From NCBI GenBank assembly GCA_002390745.1, contig DGQK01000035.1, positions 13,792-19,201 of the forward strand: a DNA stretch of 5,410 nt, in the 5' to 3' direction. Shown one piece after another: positions 1-5,410 of the stretch. Source of the DNA: Bacteroidetes bacterium UBA4416. Lineage in GTDB: Bacteria > Bacteroidota > Bacteroidia > B-17B0 > Aurantibacillaceae. Below the pieces are notes generated by a model, which saw only the letters and a program-made list of their open reading frames with translations, was not told where the DNA came from and did no database searches. Numbering within the stretch: the stretch's first letter is position 1; every line of letters begins with the position of its first letter. The position numbers and the translations under genes were made by a program.

Positions 1-1125
1 TTGAGCTTCCTGCCGCTCAACCATGTGTATGAGCGCATGCTGTCGTATTTATACATCAGCCAGGGCATGTCGGTATATTATGCGGAAAGCATTGATACGA
101 TTGCCAATAACCTGAAAGAAGTAAAGCCGCAAATTTTCGTTACCGTGCCACGCTTACTGGAAAAAGTGTATGATAAGATCGTAGGGGCCGGCACCGCCCT
201 GAGCGGCATCAAAAAAATGATGTTCTTCTGGGCGCTCAACCTGGGCCTGCGCTACAAGCAAAATGGCGAGAACGGCTGGCTCTACGAAAAGCAGCTGGCT
301 CTGGCCAATAAGCTGGTTTTCTCCAAATGGCGCGAAGCATTAGGTGGGAACATCATCGGCATCGTATCGGGTGGTTCGGCCCTGCAACCACGGCTGGCAC
401 GCGTATTCCATGCAGCACAGATCAAAGTGCTCGAAGGTTACGGCCTCACGGAAACCTCTCCTGTGATAGCAGTCAACAATTACGACCCCAGGAATATCAA
501 AATAGGGACCGTCGGGCCCATCATCAACAATGTGAAAGTAAAATTCGGAGAGGACGGTGAGATCCTGGTAAAAGGTCCTAACGTCATGATGGGCTACTAC
601 AAACAGCCTGAGCTCACGGCAGAAGCCATTGATAAAGACGGTTGGTTCCATACCGGCGACATCGGTGTGCTGGAAGACGGACGCTTCCTTAAAATTACCG
701 ACCGCAAAAAAGAAATGTTCAAAACCTCAGGCGGCAAGTACATCACGCCTCAGATCACCGAGAACAAACTTAAGGAAAGCCATTTCATAGAACAGGTGAT
801 GGTGATCGGAGAAAATGAAAAATTCCCGGCAGCCTTCATTGTCCCAAGCTTCTCCTACCTGAAAGAATGGTGTGCCCGCCACAAGATTGCGTATACTTCC
901 AATGAAGACATTGTAAAAAACAAAGAAGTACACGACCGCATCATGCGTGAGGTGGATGCTGCCAATGCCAACCTGGCGCAATACGAAAAGATCAAAAAAA
1001 TTGCACTGCTCCCCAAAGAATGGAGCATCGAACATGGTGAAATGACTCCTAAGCTTTCCCTGAAACGCAAGGTCATCATGGAAGCCAACAAGGCGGCTTA
1101 CGATAAGATCTACAAGGAAAATTAA
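1..1125 (+). CDS. Long-chain fatty acyl-CoA synthetase (AMP-forming), C-terminal part, 5'-truncated by the window
   Basis: Activates long-chain fatty acids to acyl-CoA through an acyl-adenylate, the entry step of beta-oxidation. Frame 1 is open from the first base; the TTG there is a Leu codon, not the start. The fragment opens with the family motif SFLPLNHVYERM (residues 2-13). Further motifs, numbered in the fragment: SGGSAL (123-128), the adenylate-forming core GYGLTETSP (146-154), GWFHTGDIG (214-222) with the ATP-ribose-binding Asp, the hinge DRKKEMFKTSGGKYITP (234-250), and the C-terminal lid with the likely adenylation Lys in MTPKLSLKRK (348-357). Relatives have roughly 590-640 residues, so about 220 are missing upstream, including the P-loop (YTSGTTG-type) motif. 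The stop at 1123-1125 is followed by the marR promoter spacer with no clear terminator hairpin. The family is secure; chain-length preference cannot be read. The motif set fits the large eukaryote-like/FAA1-type synthetases better than short-chain ligases. Confidence 0.93.
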   Translation: MSFLPLNHVYERMLSYLYISQGMSVYYAESIDTIANNLKEVKPQIFVTVPRLLEKVYDKIVGAGTALSGIKKMMFFWALNLGLRYKQNGENGWLYEKQLALANKLVFSKWREALGGNIIGIVSGGSALQPRLARVFHAAQIKVLEGYGLTETSPVIAVNNYDPRNIKIGTVGPIINNVKVKFGEDGEILVKGPNVMMGYYKQPELTAEAIDKDGWFHTGDIGVLEDGRFLKITDRKKEMFKTSGGKYITPQITENKLKESHFIEQVMVIGENEKFPAAFIVPSFSYLKEWCARHKIAYTSNEDIVKNKEVHDRIMREVDAANANLAQYEKIKKIALLPKEWSIEHGEMTPKLSLKRKVIMEANKAAYDKIYKEN

Positions 1126-1143
1126 CAAAAAATTAACCAGGCA

Positions 1144-1179
1144 TTTGTTATGCATGCATACTATTAATATGTATATTTG
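1144..1179 (+). promoter_or_regulatory. Candidate Bacteroidota-type promoter of the marR operon
   Basis: A perfect match to the Bacteroidota -7 consensus TAnnTTTG is seen as TATATTTG at 1172-1179. A TTTG at 1144-1147 can serve as the -33 element. The gap between them is 24 bp, slightly longer than the usual range of about 17-23, so the -7 box is the stronger half. It is the only such match I found in the intergenic spacers. It lies 8 bases before the marR ATG, which implies a very short or absent 5' leader. No similar element is seen in the 49-base gap before the FadN-type gene, which suggests that gene is co-transcribed from here. Confidence 0.6.
1149..1160. promoter_or_regulatory. Perfect 12-bp palindrome, candidate MarR operator
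   Basis: TATGCATGCATA is its own reverse complement over all 12 bases; the next flanking pair (T1148/C1161) breaks the symmetry. It sits between the candidate -33 and -7 elements, directly upstream of a MarR-family gene. A bound dimer there would block RNA polymerase. MarR proteins commonly repress their own gene through palindromes in the promoter. A second, shorter palindrome, TATTAATA (1162-1169), follows immediately. The assignment as an operator is inference from position and symmetry. Confidence 0.5.
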
Positions 1180-1187
1180 TTATCGTC

Positions 1188-1637
1188 ATGAGTAAAAAGC
1201 ATACCGAAACGATAGATTCCAAATTAAAAACTGCCTGGCAGGTCGTTAGCCGCATGTACAATGCAGAAGCTTTGCTGCATGATGCTACCATTGCGATGGG
1301 ACATTTCCTGCTGAACGTGGATAGCCATGAAGGGTCTTATGCTTCGGAAATTGCGCCCGCGCTTGGAATGGAAGGTACCTCCCTGTCGCGTATCATCCAA
1401 TCCCTGGAAGAGAAAAAAATGATCCAGCGCATCCCCGACAAGAACGACAAGCGTAAAACCAAGATCATGCTTACCAAAAAAGGCGTTCAGCAAAAAGAGC
1501 TTGCCAAAAATACGGTAAGAAATTTCAACCACATGGCAGAGCTGAAAATAGGAAAAGAAAAAATCAACGTTTTTTTTAAGGTTCTTGACGAGATCACCGA
1601 GCTGGCCGAGCAACGCAACCGATTACTGAAACAATAA
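1188..1637 (+). CDS. MarR-family winged-helix transcriptional regulator
   Basis: A 149-residue protein, the normal length for MarR. Helical flanks (about 10-45 and 105-149) would form the dimerisation domain. The winged helix-turn-helix spans about 50-100: ASEIAPALGM is the first helix of the motif, GTSLSRIIQSLEEKKMI (63-79) the recognition helix, and RIPDKNDKRKTKIMLTKKG (81-99) the basic wing with the family's D-x-R/K-x pattern. The ATG at 1188 is chosen because the next Met (residue 23) would remove much of the first dimerisation helix; no Shine-Dalgarno is present. The gene stands between an acyl-CoA synthetase and a FadN-type enzyme and precedes the latter by 49 bases, so it probably controls fatty-acid degradation in response to an acyl-CoA or fatty acid. 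The ligand is not readable from sequence. It contains a run of eight T at 1570-1577 (Val128-Phe130). Family call is firm; target and ligand are inferred. Confidence 0.92.
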   Translation: MSKKHTETIDSKLKTAWQVVSRMYNAEALLHDATIAMGHFLLNVDSHEGSYASEIAPALGMEGTSLSRIIQSLEEKKMIQRIPDKNDKRKTKIMLTKKGVQQKELAKNTVRNFNHMAELKIGKEKINVFFKVLDEITELAEQRNRLLKQ

Positions 1638-1686
1638 TTAGCCGGAAACAAGCTATTCCAATTTCAAAAACAATAACTATACCGAT

Positions 1687-4092
1687 ATGAAAAGACTGAT
1701 TCAAAAAATTGCTGTACTTGGCTCAGGCGTCATGGGCAGCCGCATTGCCTGCCACTTTGCCAACATTGGCTGCGAAGTCCTGTTGCTTGATATTCTCCCG
1801 AAGGAGCTCAACGATGCCGAAAAGGCGAAGGGCCTCACCATGGAAAACAAAGCCGTGCGAAACCGCATTGTCAATGATGCACTGGCTTTTGCGCTCAAAT
1901 CAAATCCTTCACCGATCTATAAAAAAGAGTTTGCCAAACGCATCACCACCGGAAACTTTGAAGATGATATGGCTAAGATTGCCGGTTATGACTGGACAAT
2001 TGAAGTCGTCGTCGAGAATTTAGATATTAAGAAAAAAGTATACGAACAGGTAGAGAAATTCCGTAAGCCGGGAACCCTGATCACCTCTAATACATCGGGC
2101 ATTCCGATCCACTTGCTAACGGAAGGAAGAAGCGAAGACTTCAAAGATCATTTCTGCGGCACGCACTTCTTCAATCCTCCGCGTTACTTAAAACTCCTGG
2201 AGATCATTCCTACTCCGCACACCAAAGCGGAGATCGTTTCCTTCCTGATGGAATACGGCGAGAAGTTTTTAGGAAAAACAACTGTGCTTGCCAAAGATAC
2301 GCCGGCCTTTATTGCGAACCGCGTGGGTGTGTACGGAATTATGTCCTTGCTGCACCTGGTAGAAAAAATGGAGCTCACGGTAGAGGAAGTTGATAAACTG
2401 ACAGGCCCTGTGTTAGGGCGCCCTAAATCGGCCACCTTCCGCACAGCCGATGTGGTTGGCCTGGATACGCTGGTAAACGTTGCCAATGGTTTAAAGCAAG
2501 GTGTTCCTGACGACGAAGCCAATGCCCTGTTCGCACTTCCGGATTACCTGAAAAAAATGGTGGAAAACAAATGGCTGGGCGACAAAACCGGACAGGGCTT
2601 TTATAAGAAAGTGAAAGGCAAGGATGGCAAATCGGAGATCCTGGCGCTCGACCTGAAAACACTGGAGTACCGGCCACAGCAAAAAGCGAAGTTCCCTACG
2701 CTCGAAATGACCAAACCGGTGGAGAATTTAAAAGACCGGTTAAAAATGCTGGTGGCAGGAAAAGATAAGGCCGGAGAATTTTACCGTGCTACCTTCGCCG
2801 GCCTGTTCCAATATGTTTCCAACCGTATTCCTGAGATTGCAGATGAGCTGTATAAAATCGACGATGCCCTGAAAGCCGGATTCGGTTGGGACCTCGGGCC
2901 TTTTGAATACTGGGACGCCATTGGTGTGAAAGCATCCGTGGAATTGATGGAAGCAGCAAATGTGAAACCCAATGCCTGGGTGTATGAGTTCCTGAAAGCC
3001 GGGAATACCAGCTTTTACAAAATAGAAAATGGCAAAAAAGTATTTTACGACATCGCTTCCAAATCCTATAAAACGATCCCTGGAACGGAAGAGTTCATTT
3101 CCCTGGAAGCCCTGCGCGGCACCAATACCATCTGGAAAAACAGTGGCGTTTCCATCATCGACCTGGGTGACGGCATCCTCAACGTAGAGTTCCATACCAA
3201 GATGAATACCATCGGCGGTGAAGTGCTGACAGGCCTCAACAAAGCCATCGACATTGCGGAGAAAGACTACAAAGGATTGGTGATCAGCAACGAAGGCGCG
3301 AACTTCTCAGCAGGTGCCAACGTGGGTATGATCTTTATGATGGCTGCCGAACAGGAATGGGACGAGCTCAACATGGCGGTACGTATGTTCCAAAACACAA
3401 CCATGAGGATGCGCTACTCTTCGATCCCGGTTGTTGTAGCGCCCCATAACCTTACGCTGGGTGGCGGCTGCGAGATGTGCCTGCATGCCGATATGGTAGT
3501 GGCGCATGCCGAAAGTTACATCGGACTGGTGGAGTTTGGCGTAGGTGTGATCCCGGGCGGTGGCGGCACCAAAGAGTTTGCCGTACGCCTATCCGACTCC
3601 CTGCACGAAGGCGATGTAGAGCTGAATATTTTCCGCGAAAAATTCCTGACCATCGGCCAGGCCAAAGTATCCACTTCTGCTTACGAAGCCTTTGACCTCG
3701 GTATCTTAAGAAAAGGAATCGATAAGGTGGTGATCTCACGCGCACGTCAGCTGGCAGAAGCCAAAGCAGAATGCCTCTTGCTTGCGGATGCAGGTTACAC
3801 CAAACCGGCTCCCCGCAAAGACATCCGGGTGCTCGGCAATCAGGCCCTGGGCCTGGTATATGTCGGCGCCAACTCCATGTACAGCGGCAACTACATGAGC
3901 GAGCACGATCTGAAGATCTCACAGAAACTAGGCTATGTGATTGCAGGAGGAGATCTTTCGCAACCAACCATGGTAAGCGAACAATACCTGCTGGATTTAG
4001 AAAGAGAAGCCTTCGTGCAACTCTGCACAGAGAAAAAAACAATGGAGCGCTTGCATAGCATTATTAACGGAGGCAAAGTGTTGAGGAACTAG
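1687..4092 (+). CDS. fadN: 3-hydroxyacyl-CoA dehydrogenase / enoyl-CoA hydratase, FadN-type bifunctional enzyme
   Basis: Complete 801-residue cytoplasmic beta-oxidation enzyme: hydrates 2-enoyl-CoA and oxidises L-3-hydroxyacyl-CoA with NAD+. The dehydrogenase half comes first, as in Bacillus FadN (about 790 residues) and opposite to E. coli FadB. The Rossmann fold carries GSGVMG (12-17) and an acidic strand end at Asp35. The dehydrogenase active site appears complete: Ser137 in SNTSG, His160 in GTHFFNPP, Glu172 in LEIIP and Asn211 in FIANRV. C-terminal dehydrogenase domains follow at about 200-310 and 360-440. The crotonase domain covers about 485-690, with oxyanion-hole segment NFSAGANVG (539-547) and both catalytic glutamates, Glu596 in LGGGCEM and Glu616 in GLVEFGVGVIPGGGG. 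A helical tail runs to 801. Start at 1687 is the natural one; the Rossmann strand begins within ten residues and no Shine-Dalgarno is seen. The 49-base gap from marR lacks a recognisable promoter, suggesting co-transcription. A FadA-type thiolase partner is next but one. Confidence 0.95.
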   Translation: MKRLIQKIAVLGSGVMGSRIACHFANIGCEVLLLDILPKELNDAEKAKGLTMENKAVRNRIVNDALAFALKSNPSPIYKKEFAKRITTGNFEDDMAKIAGYDWTIEVVVENLDIKKKVYEQVEKFRKPGTLITSNTSGIPIHLLTEGRSEDFKDHFCGTHFFNPPRYLKLLEIIPTPHTKAEIVSFLMEYGEKFLGKTTVLAKDTPAFIANRVGVYGIMSLLHLVEKMELTVEEVDKLTGPVLGRPKSATFRTADVVGLDTLVNVANGLKQGVPDDEANALFALPDYLKKMVENKWLGDKTGQGFYKKVKGKDGKSEILALDLKTLEYRPQQKAKFPTLEMTKPVENLKDRLKMLVAGKDKAGEFYRATFAGLFQYVSNRIPEIADELYKIDDALKAGFGWDLGPFEYWDAIGVKASVELMEAANVKPNAWVYEFLKAGNTSFYKIENGKKVFYDIASKSYKTIPGTEEFISLEALRGTNTIWKNSGVSIIDLGDGILNVEFHTKMNTIGGEVLTGLNKAIDIAEKDYKGLVISNEGANFSAGANVGMIFMMAAEQEWDELNMAVRMFQNTTMRMRYSSIPVVVAPHNLTLGGGCEMCLHADMVVAHAESYIGLVEFGVGVIPGGGGTKEFAVRLSDSLHEGDVELNIFREKFLTIGQAKVSTSAYEAFDLGILRKGIDKVVISRARQLAEAKAECLLLADAGYTKPAPRKDIRVLGNQALGLVYVGANSMYSGNYMSEHDLKISQKLGYVIAGGDLSQPTMVSEQYLLDLEREAFVQLCTEKKTMERLHSIINGGKVLRN

Positions 4093-4095
4093 CGA

Positions 4096-4137
4096 TGAGA
4101 CTTGAGTATTGAGATGAGAGTAATGAGAATATGATCT
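4096..4137 (+). repeat. Left heptamer array, six degenerate TGAGxxx units
   Basis: Six consecutive 7-base units in register, starting four bases after the fadN stop. Units 1, 2, 3 and 5 begin with TGAG (TGAGACT, TGAGTAT, TGAGATG, TGAGAAT); unit 4 (AGAGTAA) keeps three of those four bases, and unit 6 (ATGATCT) is strongly diverged. The same unit occurs on the other side of the four-helix-bundle gene on the opposite strand. The array is not translated in any frame I consider a gene. Confidence 0.75.
4109..4128 (+). repeat. Left arm of an imperfect inverted repeat around the four-helix-bundle gene
   Basis: TTGAGATGAGAGTAATGAGA matches the reverse complement of 4626-4645 at 18 of 20 positions. 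The matches fall in blocks of 8, 5 and 5 bases separated by single mismatches (positions 9 and 15). Similarity continues inward to about 4138 / 4615 with a one-base and a two-base gap, ending in a shared TCTG. The arm lies within the left heptamer array. Confidence 0.8.
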
Positions 4138-4164
4138 GAATATTTAATCGAAAACCCAATAACA

Positions 4165-4524
4165 ATGCATAATATTAAAGAGCTGAAACTATGGAATAAA
4201 GCGATAAGCCTGACTGTGGATGTTTACAAAGCCACTGAGAGTTTCCCTAAGGAAGAAACTTATGGTCTGACTTCTCAAATCAGAAGATCTGCTGTTTCAA
4301 TTCCTTCCAATATTTCAGAAGGTGCTGGAAGGAATTCCAATCACGAGTTCCGGCACTTTTTATCCATAGCTAATGGTTCATCTTATGAATTGCAAACTCA
4401 AATTGTCATCTCAAATAAACTCAATCTCCTAACAGAAGAAACAACAGCAATATTGTTAAGCCAGGTAGACGAGATTCAAAAAATGAATTACAGTTTTCAA
4501 AAGACAATAAGCAACAAACGGTAA
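4165..4524 (+). CDS. Four-helix-bundle protein of the 23S rRNA intervening-sequence (S23) family
   Basis: A 119-residue protein. It shows the family signature almost throughout: LKLWNKAISLTVDVYKATE (8-26) as helix 1, FPKEETYGLTSQIRRSAVS (27-45) into helix 2, then IPSNISEGAGR (46-56), EFRHFLSIANGSSYELQTQI (61-80) as helix 3, and a last helix from about 90. Family members are small, basic, pentameric bundles first known from 23S rRNA intervening sequences; relatives serve as the Avd accessory protein of diversity-generating retroelements. Their cellular role outside those settings is unknown and I assign none here. The start at 4165 gives the standard N-terminus for the family; no Shine-Dalgarno is seen. 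A hand count of 4201-4500 gives 113 G+C in 300 bases (about 38%), against 55-62% in two 60-base samples of the preceding gene, suggesting separate origin. It sits between two beta-oxidation genes, within inverted heptamer arrays. No template/variable repeat or reverse transcriptase is present, so a retroelement role is not supported. Confidence 0.88.
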   Translation: MHNIKELKLWNKAISLTVDVYKATESFPKEETYGLTSQIRRSAVSIPSNISEGAGRNSNHEFRHFLSIANGSSYELQTQIVISNKLNLLTEETTAILLSQVDEIQKMNYSFQKTISNKR

Positions 4525-4532
4525 AGCACAGA

Positions 4533-4560
4533 AGTTTCACATCTCACTGCTTGTATCTCA
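4533..4560 (-). repeat. Proximal right heptamer array, four units read on the - strand
   Basis: Starts nine bases after the stop of the four-helix-bundle gene. Read on the - strand the 7-base units are TGAGATA (4554-4560), a degenerate CAAGCAG (4547-4553), TGAGATG (4540-4546) and TGAAACT (4533-4539). It is a diverged direct copy of the distal array: 4535-4565 aligns to 4619-4650 with 25 identities, six substitutions and one single-base gap. Confidence 0.7.
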
Positions 4561-4616
4561 AATCTAACTTACAATTTTAAAAATCAATAAAATAATTAAT
4601 CCGGTGTCGTAGCGCA

Positions 4617-4644
4617 GATCTCATATCTCACTACTCACATCTCA
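4617..4644 (-). repeat. Distal right heptamer array, four units read on the - strand
   Basis: Four perfectly registered 7-base units on the - strand, all starting TGAG: TGAGATG (4638-4644), TGAGTAG (4631-4637), TGAGATA (4624-4630), TGAGATC (4617-4623). This is the best preserved array and shows the consensus TGAGATR. It ends 13 bases before the thiolase ATG, so it makes up most of that gene's immediate leader. Between the proximal and distal arrays (4561-4616) I see only AT-rich sequence followed by a short GC-rich stretch, with no gene. Confidence 0.8.
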
Positions 4645-4645
4645 A
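4626..4645 (-). repeat. Right arm of the imperfect inverted repeat
   Basis: The reverse complement of this segment pairs with 4109-4128 at 18 of 20 positions. In RNA, 4109 would pair with 4645 and 4128 with 4626, giving helices of 8, 5 and 5 base pairs broken by an A-A and an A-C mismatch. The loop would be about 500 bases and contain the entire four-helix-bundle gene. The arm ends 12 bases before the thiolase start codon. Confidence 0.8.
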
Positions 4646-4657
4646 AATCTATAGAAC

Positions 4658-5410
4658 ATGAACGCATATATTGTAGCAGGATTCAGAAGCGCCGTAGGCA
4701 AAGCCAACAAAGGCGGATTTCGTTTTACCCGTCCTGACGATCTCGCAGCCGATGTGATCAAACATTTGATGGGCTCCCTTCCGCAAATAGAACATACCCT
4801 CGTGGATGACCTGATGGTAGGGAATGCCATGCCGGAAGCAGAACAGGGATTGAATGTCGGAAGGCTGATCTCTTTACTCGCCCTGAACACCGATAAGGTA
4901 TCGGGCATGACCGTGAACCGTTATTGCGCCTCAGGCCTGGAAACCATTGCACTCGCATCGGCTAAAATTGCAGCGGGATACGCCCATTGCGTTATTGCCG
5001 GCGGTGTGGAAAGCATGAGCCTGATCCCGATGGGCGGCTGGCGCGTTGTGCCGAACCCTAAGGTTGCCAAAGAGCATGCCGACTGGTATTGGAACATGGG
5101 CTTAACGGCGGAGGCCGTTGCCAAAGAATTCAACGTGTCGCGCGAAGACCAGGATGAATTTTCTTATAAATCGCACCAGAAAGCCATTGCTGCCATCAAA
5201 GCCGGCAAGTTCAAAGAGGAGATCGTTCCGGTGAAAGTAACGGAAACCTTCGTGGATGAGAATGGTAAGAAGAAAAGCAAAGATTATATTGTAGATGCCG
5301 ACGAAGGCGCACGCGCCGACACCTCCATTGAAGCATTGGCTAAGCTGAAACCGGTGTTTGCCAACGGCGGCAGCGTCACTGCGGGCAACTCATCACAAAC
5401 CAGCGATGGC
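4658..5410 (+). CDS. fadA: Acetyl-CoA acyltransferase (thiolase), N-terminal part, 3'-truncated by the window
   Basis: Cleaves 3-oxoacyl-CoA with CoA to acetyl-CoA and a shortened acyl-CoA, the last beta-oxidation step. An open frame runs from ATG 4658 to the window end (251 codons). The N-terminus AYIVAGFRSAVGKANKG (3-19) is typical of the family. The nucleophilic Cys90 lies in VNRYCASGLETI (86-97). GGVESMS (115-121) and GSVTAGNSSQTSDG (238-251) are thiolase signatures; the latter carries the conserved Asn of the CoA/active-site loop. Relatives have about 390 residues, so roughly 140 are missing, including the catalytic His and second Cys. Placement after a FadN-type enzyme and the NSSQTSDG form of the motif favour a degradative thiolase over a biosynthetic acetoacetyl-CoA thiolase. 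No Shine-Dalgarno precedes the ATG; the leader consists of the distal heptamer array plus 13 bases, and I see no TAnnTTTG element in 4525-4657. Expression may depend on read-through from marR-fadN. Confidence 0.94.
   Translation, partial: MNAYIVAGFRSAVGKANKGGFRFTRPDDLAADVIKHLMGSLPQIEHTLVDDLMVGNAMPEAEQGLNVGRLISLLALNTDKVSGMTVNRYCASGLETIALASAKIAAGYAHCVIAGGVESMSLIPMGGWRVVPNPKVAKEHADWYWNMGLTAEAVAKEFNVSREDQDEFSYKSHQKAIAAIKAGKFKEEIVPVKVTETFVDENGKKKSKDYIVDADEGARADTSIEALAKLKPVFANGGSVTAGNSSQTSDG

Larger units (their letters stand above)
4096..4645. mobile_element. Putative insertion: heptamer-bounded cassette carrying the four-helix-bundle gene
   Basis: About 550 bp with one cargo gene, inverted repeats at both ends and lower G+C than its surroundings. 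It separates two genes whose products act in consecutive beta-oxidation steps and which are commonly adjacent. These traits together suggest a discrete insertion. I see no transposase and no convincing target-site duplication, so if it moves it must use functions supplied elsewhere. An alternative is that heptamer arrays expanded locally beside an old, vertically inherited gene. Boundaries are approximate. Confidence 0.35.

Noticed and set aside
1..3. TTG as the true start of the acyl-CoA synthetase
   Set aside because: It encodes the first residue of an internal conserved motif; the ATP-binding P-loop region must lie upstream of the window.
340..1155. Overlapping - strand open frames opposite the acyl-CoA synthetase
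   Set aside because: They mirror a gene with clear conserved motifs, and their products show no family features.
1644..1659. GGAA / TTCC hairpin between marR and the FadN-type gene as a terminator
   Set aside because: A four-base stem with an eight-base loop and no T tract is too weak, and the short gap favours co-transcription.
3452..4042. Long open frame (196 codons) on the - strand inside the FadN-type gene
   Set aside because: It lies opposite conserved crotonase-domain coding sequence, its product is rich in Arg, Cys and Pro without recognisable domains, and the codon pattern of the + strand explains the lack of stops.
4165..4524. Accessory (Avd) gene of a diversity-generating retroelement
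   Set aside because: Family kinship is real, but no reverse transcriptase and no template/variable repeat pair is visible, and the flanking heptamers are not such repeats.
4096..4650. CRISPR array
   Set aside because: The repeats are 7 bases long, contiguous and degenerate, without unique spacers of regular length and without cas genes.
4648..4655. Palindrome TCTATAGA just before the thiolase start as an operator or insertion scar
   Set aside because: Eight bases of AT-rich symmetry are expected by chance, and it does not resemble the marR palindrome.

Overview
The window looks like part of a Bacteroidota chromosome, possibly Chitinophagaceae-like. Pointers are the absence of Shine-Dalgarno sequences before any of the four visible starts, a perfect TAnnTTTG promoter element before the regulator gene, and a fatty-acid degradation gene set of the MarR / FadN-type / thiolase kind. 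The phylum is inferred from these traits only; no marker gene is present.

Layout, all genes on the + strand: (1) 1-1125, the C-terminal 374 residues of a long-chain fatty acyl-CoA synthetase whose start lies outside the window. (2) 1126-1187, a short spacer holding a Bacteroidota-type promoter with a perfect 12-bp palindrome inside it, a good candidate operator. (3) 1188-1637, a MarR-family repressor. (4) 1687-4092, a complete 801-residue 3-hydroxyacyl-CoA dehydrogenase / enoyl-CoA hydratase of FadN domain order with all recognisable catalytic residues in place. (5) 4093-4657, an AT-rich block with a 119-residue four-helix-bundle (23S rRNA intervening-sequence/S23 family) gene, bounded by arrays of a 7-bp repeat (consensus TGAGATR) that run in opposite directions on the two sides. 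(6) 4658 to the window end, the first 251 residues of an acetyl-CoA acyltransferase (thiolase).

The fatty-acid genes form one pathway: the synthetase activates fatty acids to acyl-CoA, the FadN-type protein does hydration and NAD-dependent oxidation, and the thiolase cleaves off acetyl-CoA. The MarR protein probably senses an acyl-CoA or fatty acid and controls its own operon.

The most interesting part is block 5. It looks like a small insertion between two genes expected to be adjacent. Its ends form an imperfect inverted repeat (18 of 20 positions) that in mRNA could pair and loop out the four-helix-bundle gene. This resembles the way family members sit in stem-bounded intervening sequences of 23S rRNA. 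No transposase or reverse transcriptase is visible, so mobility is a hypothesis only.
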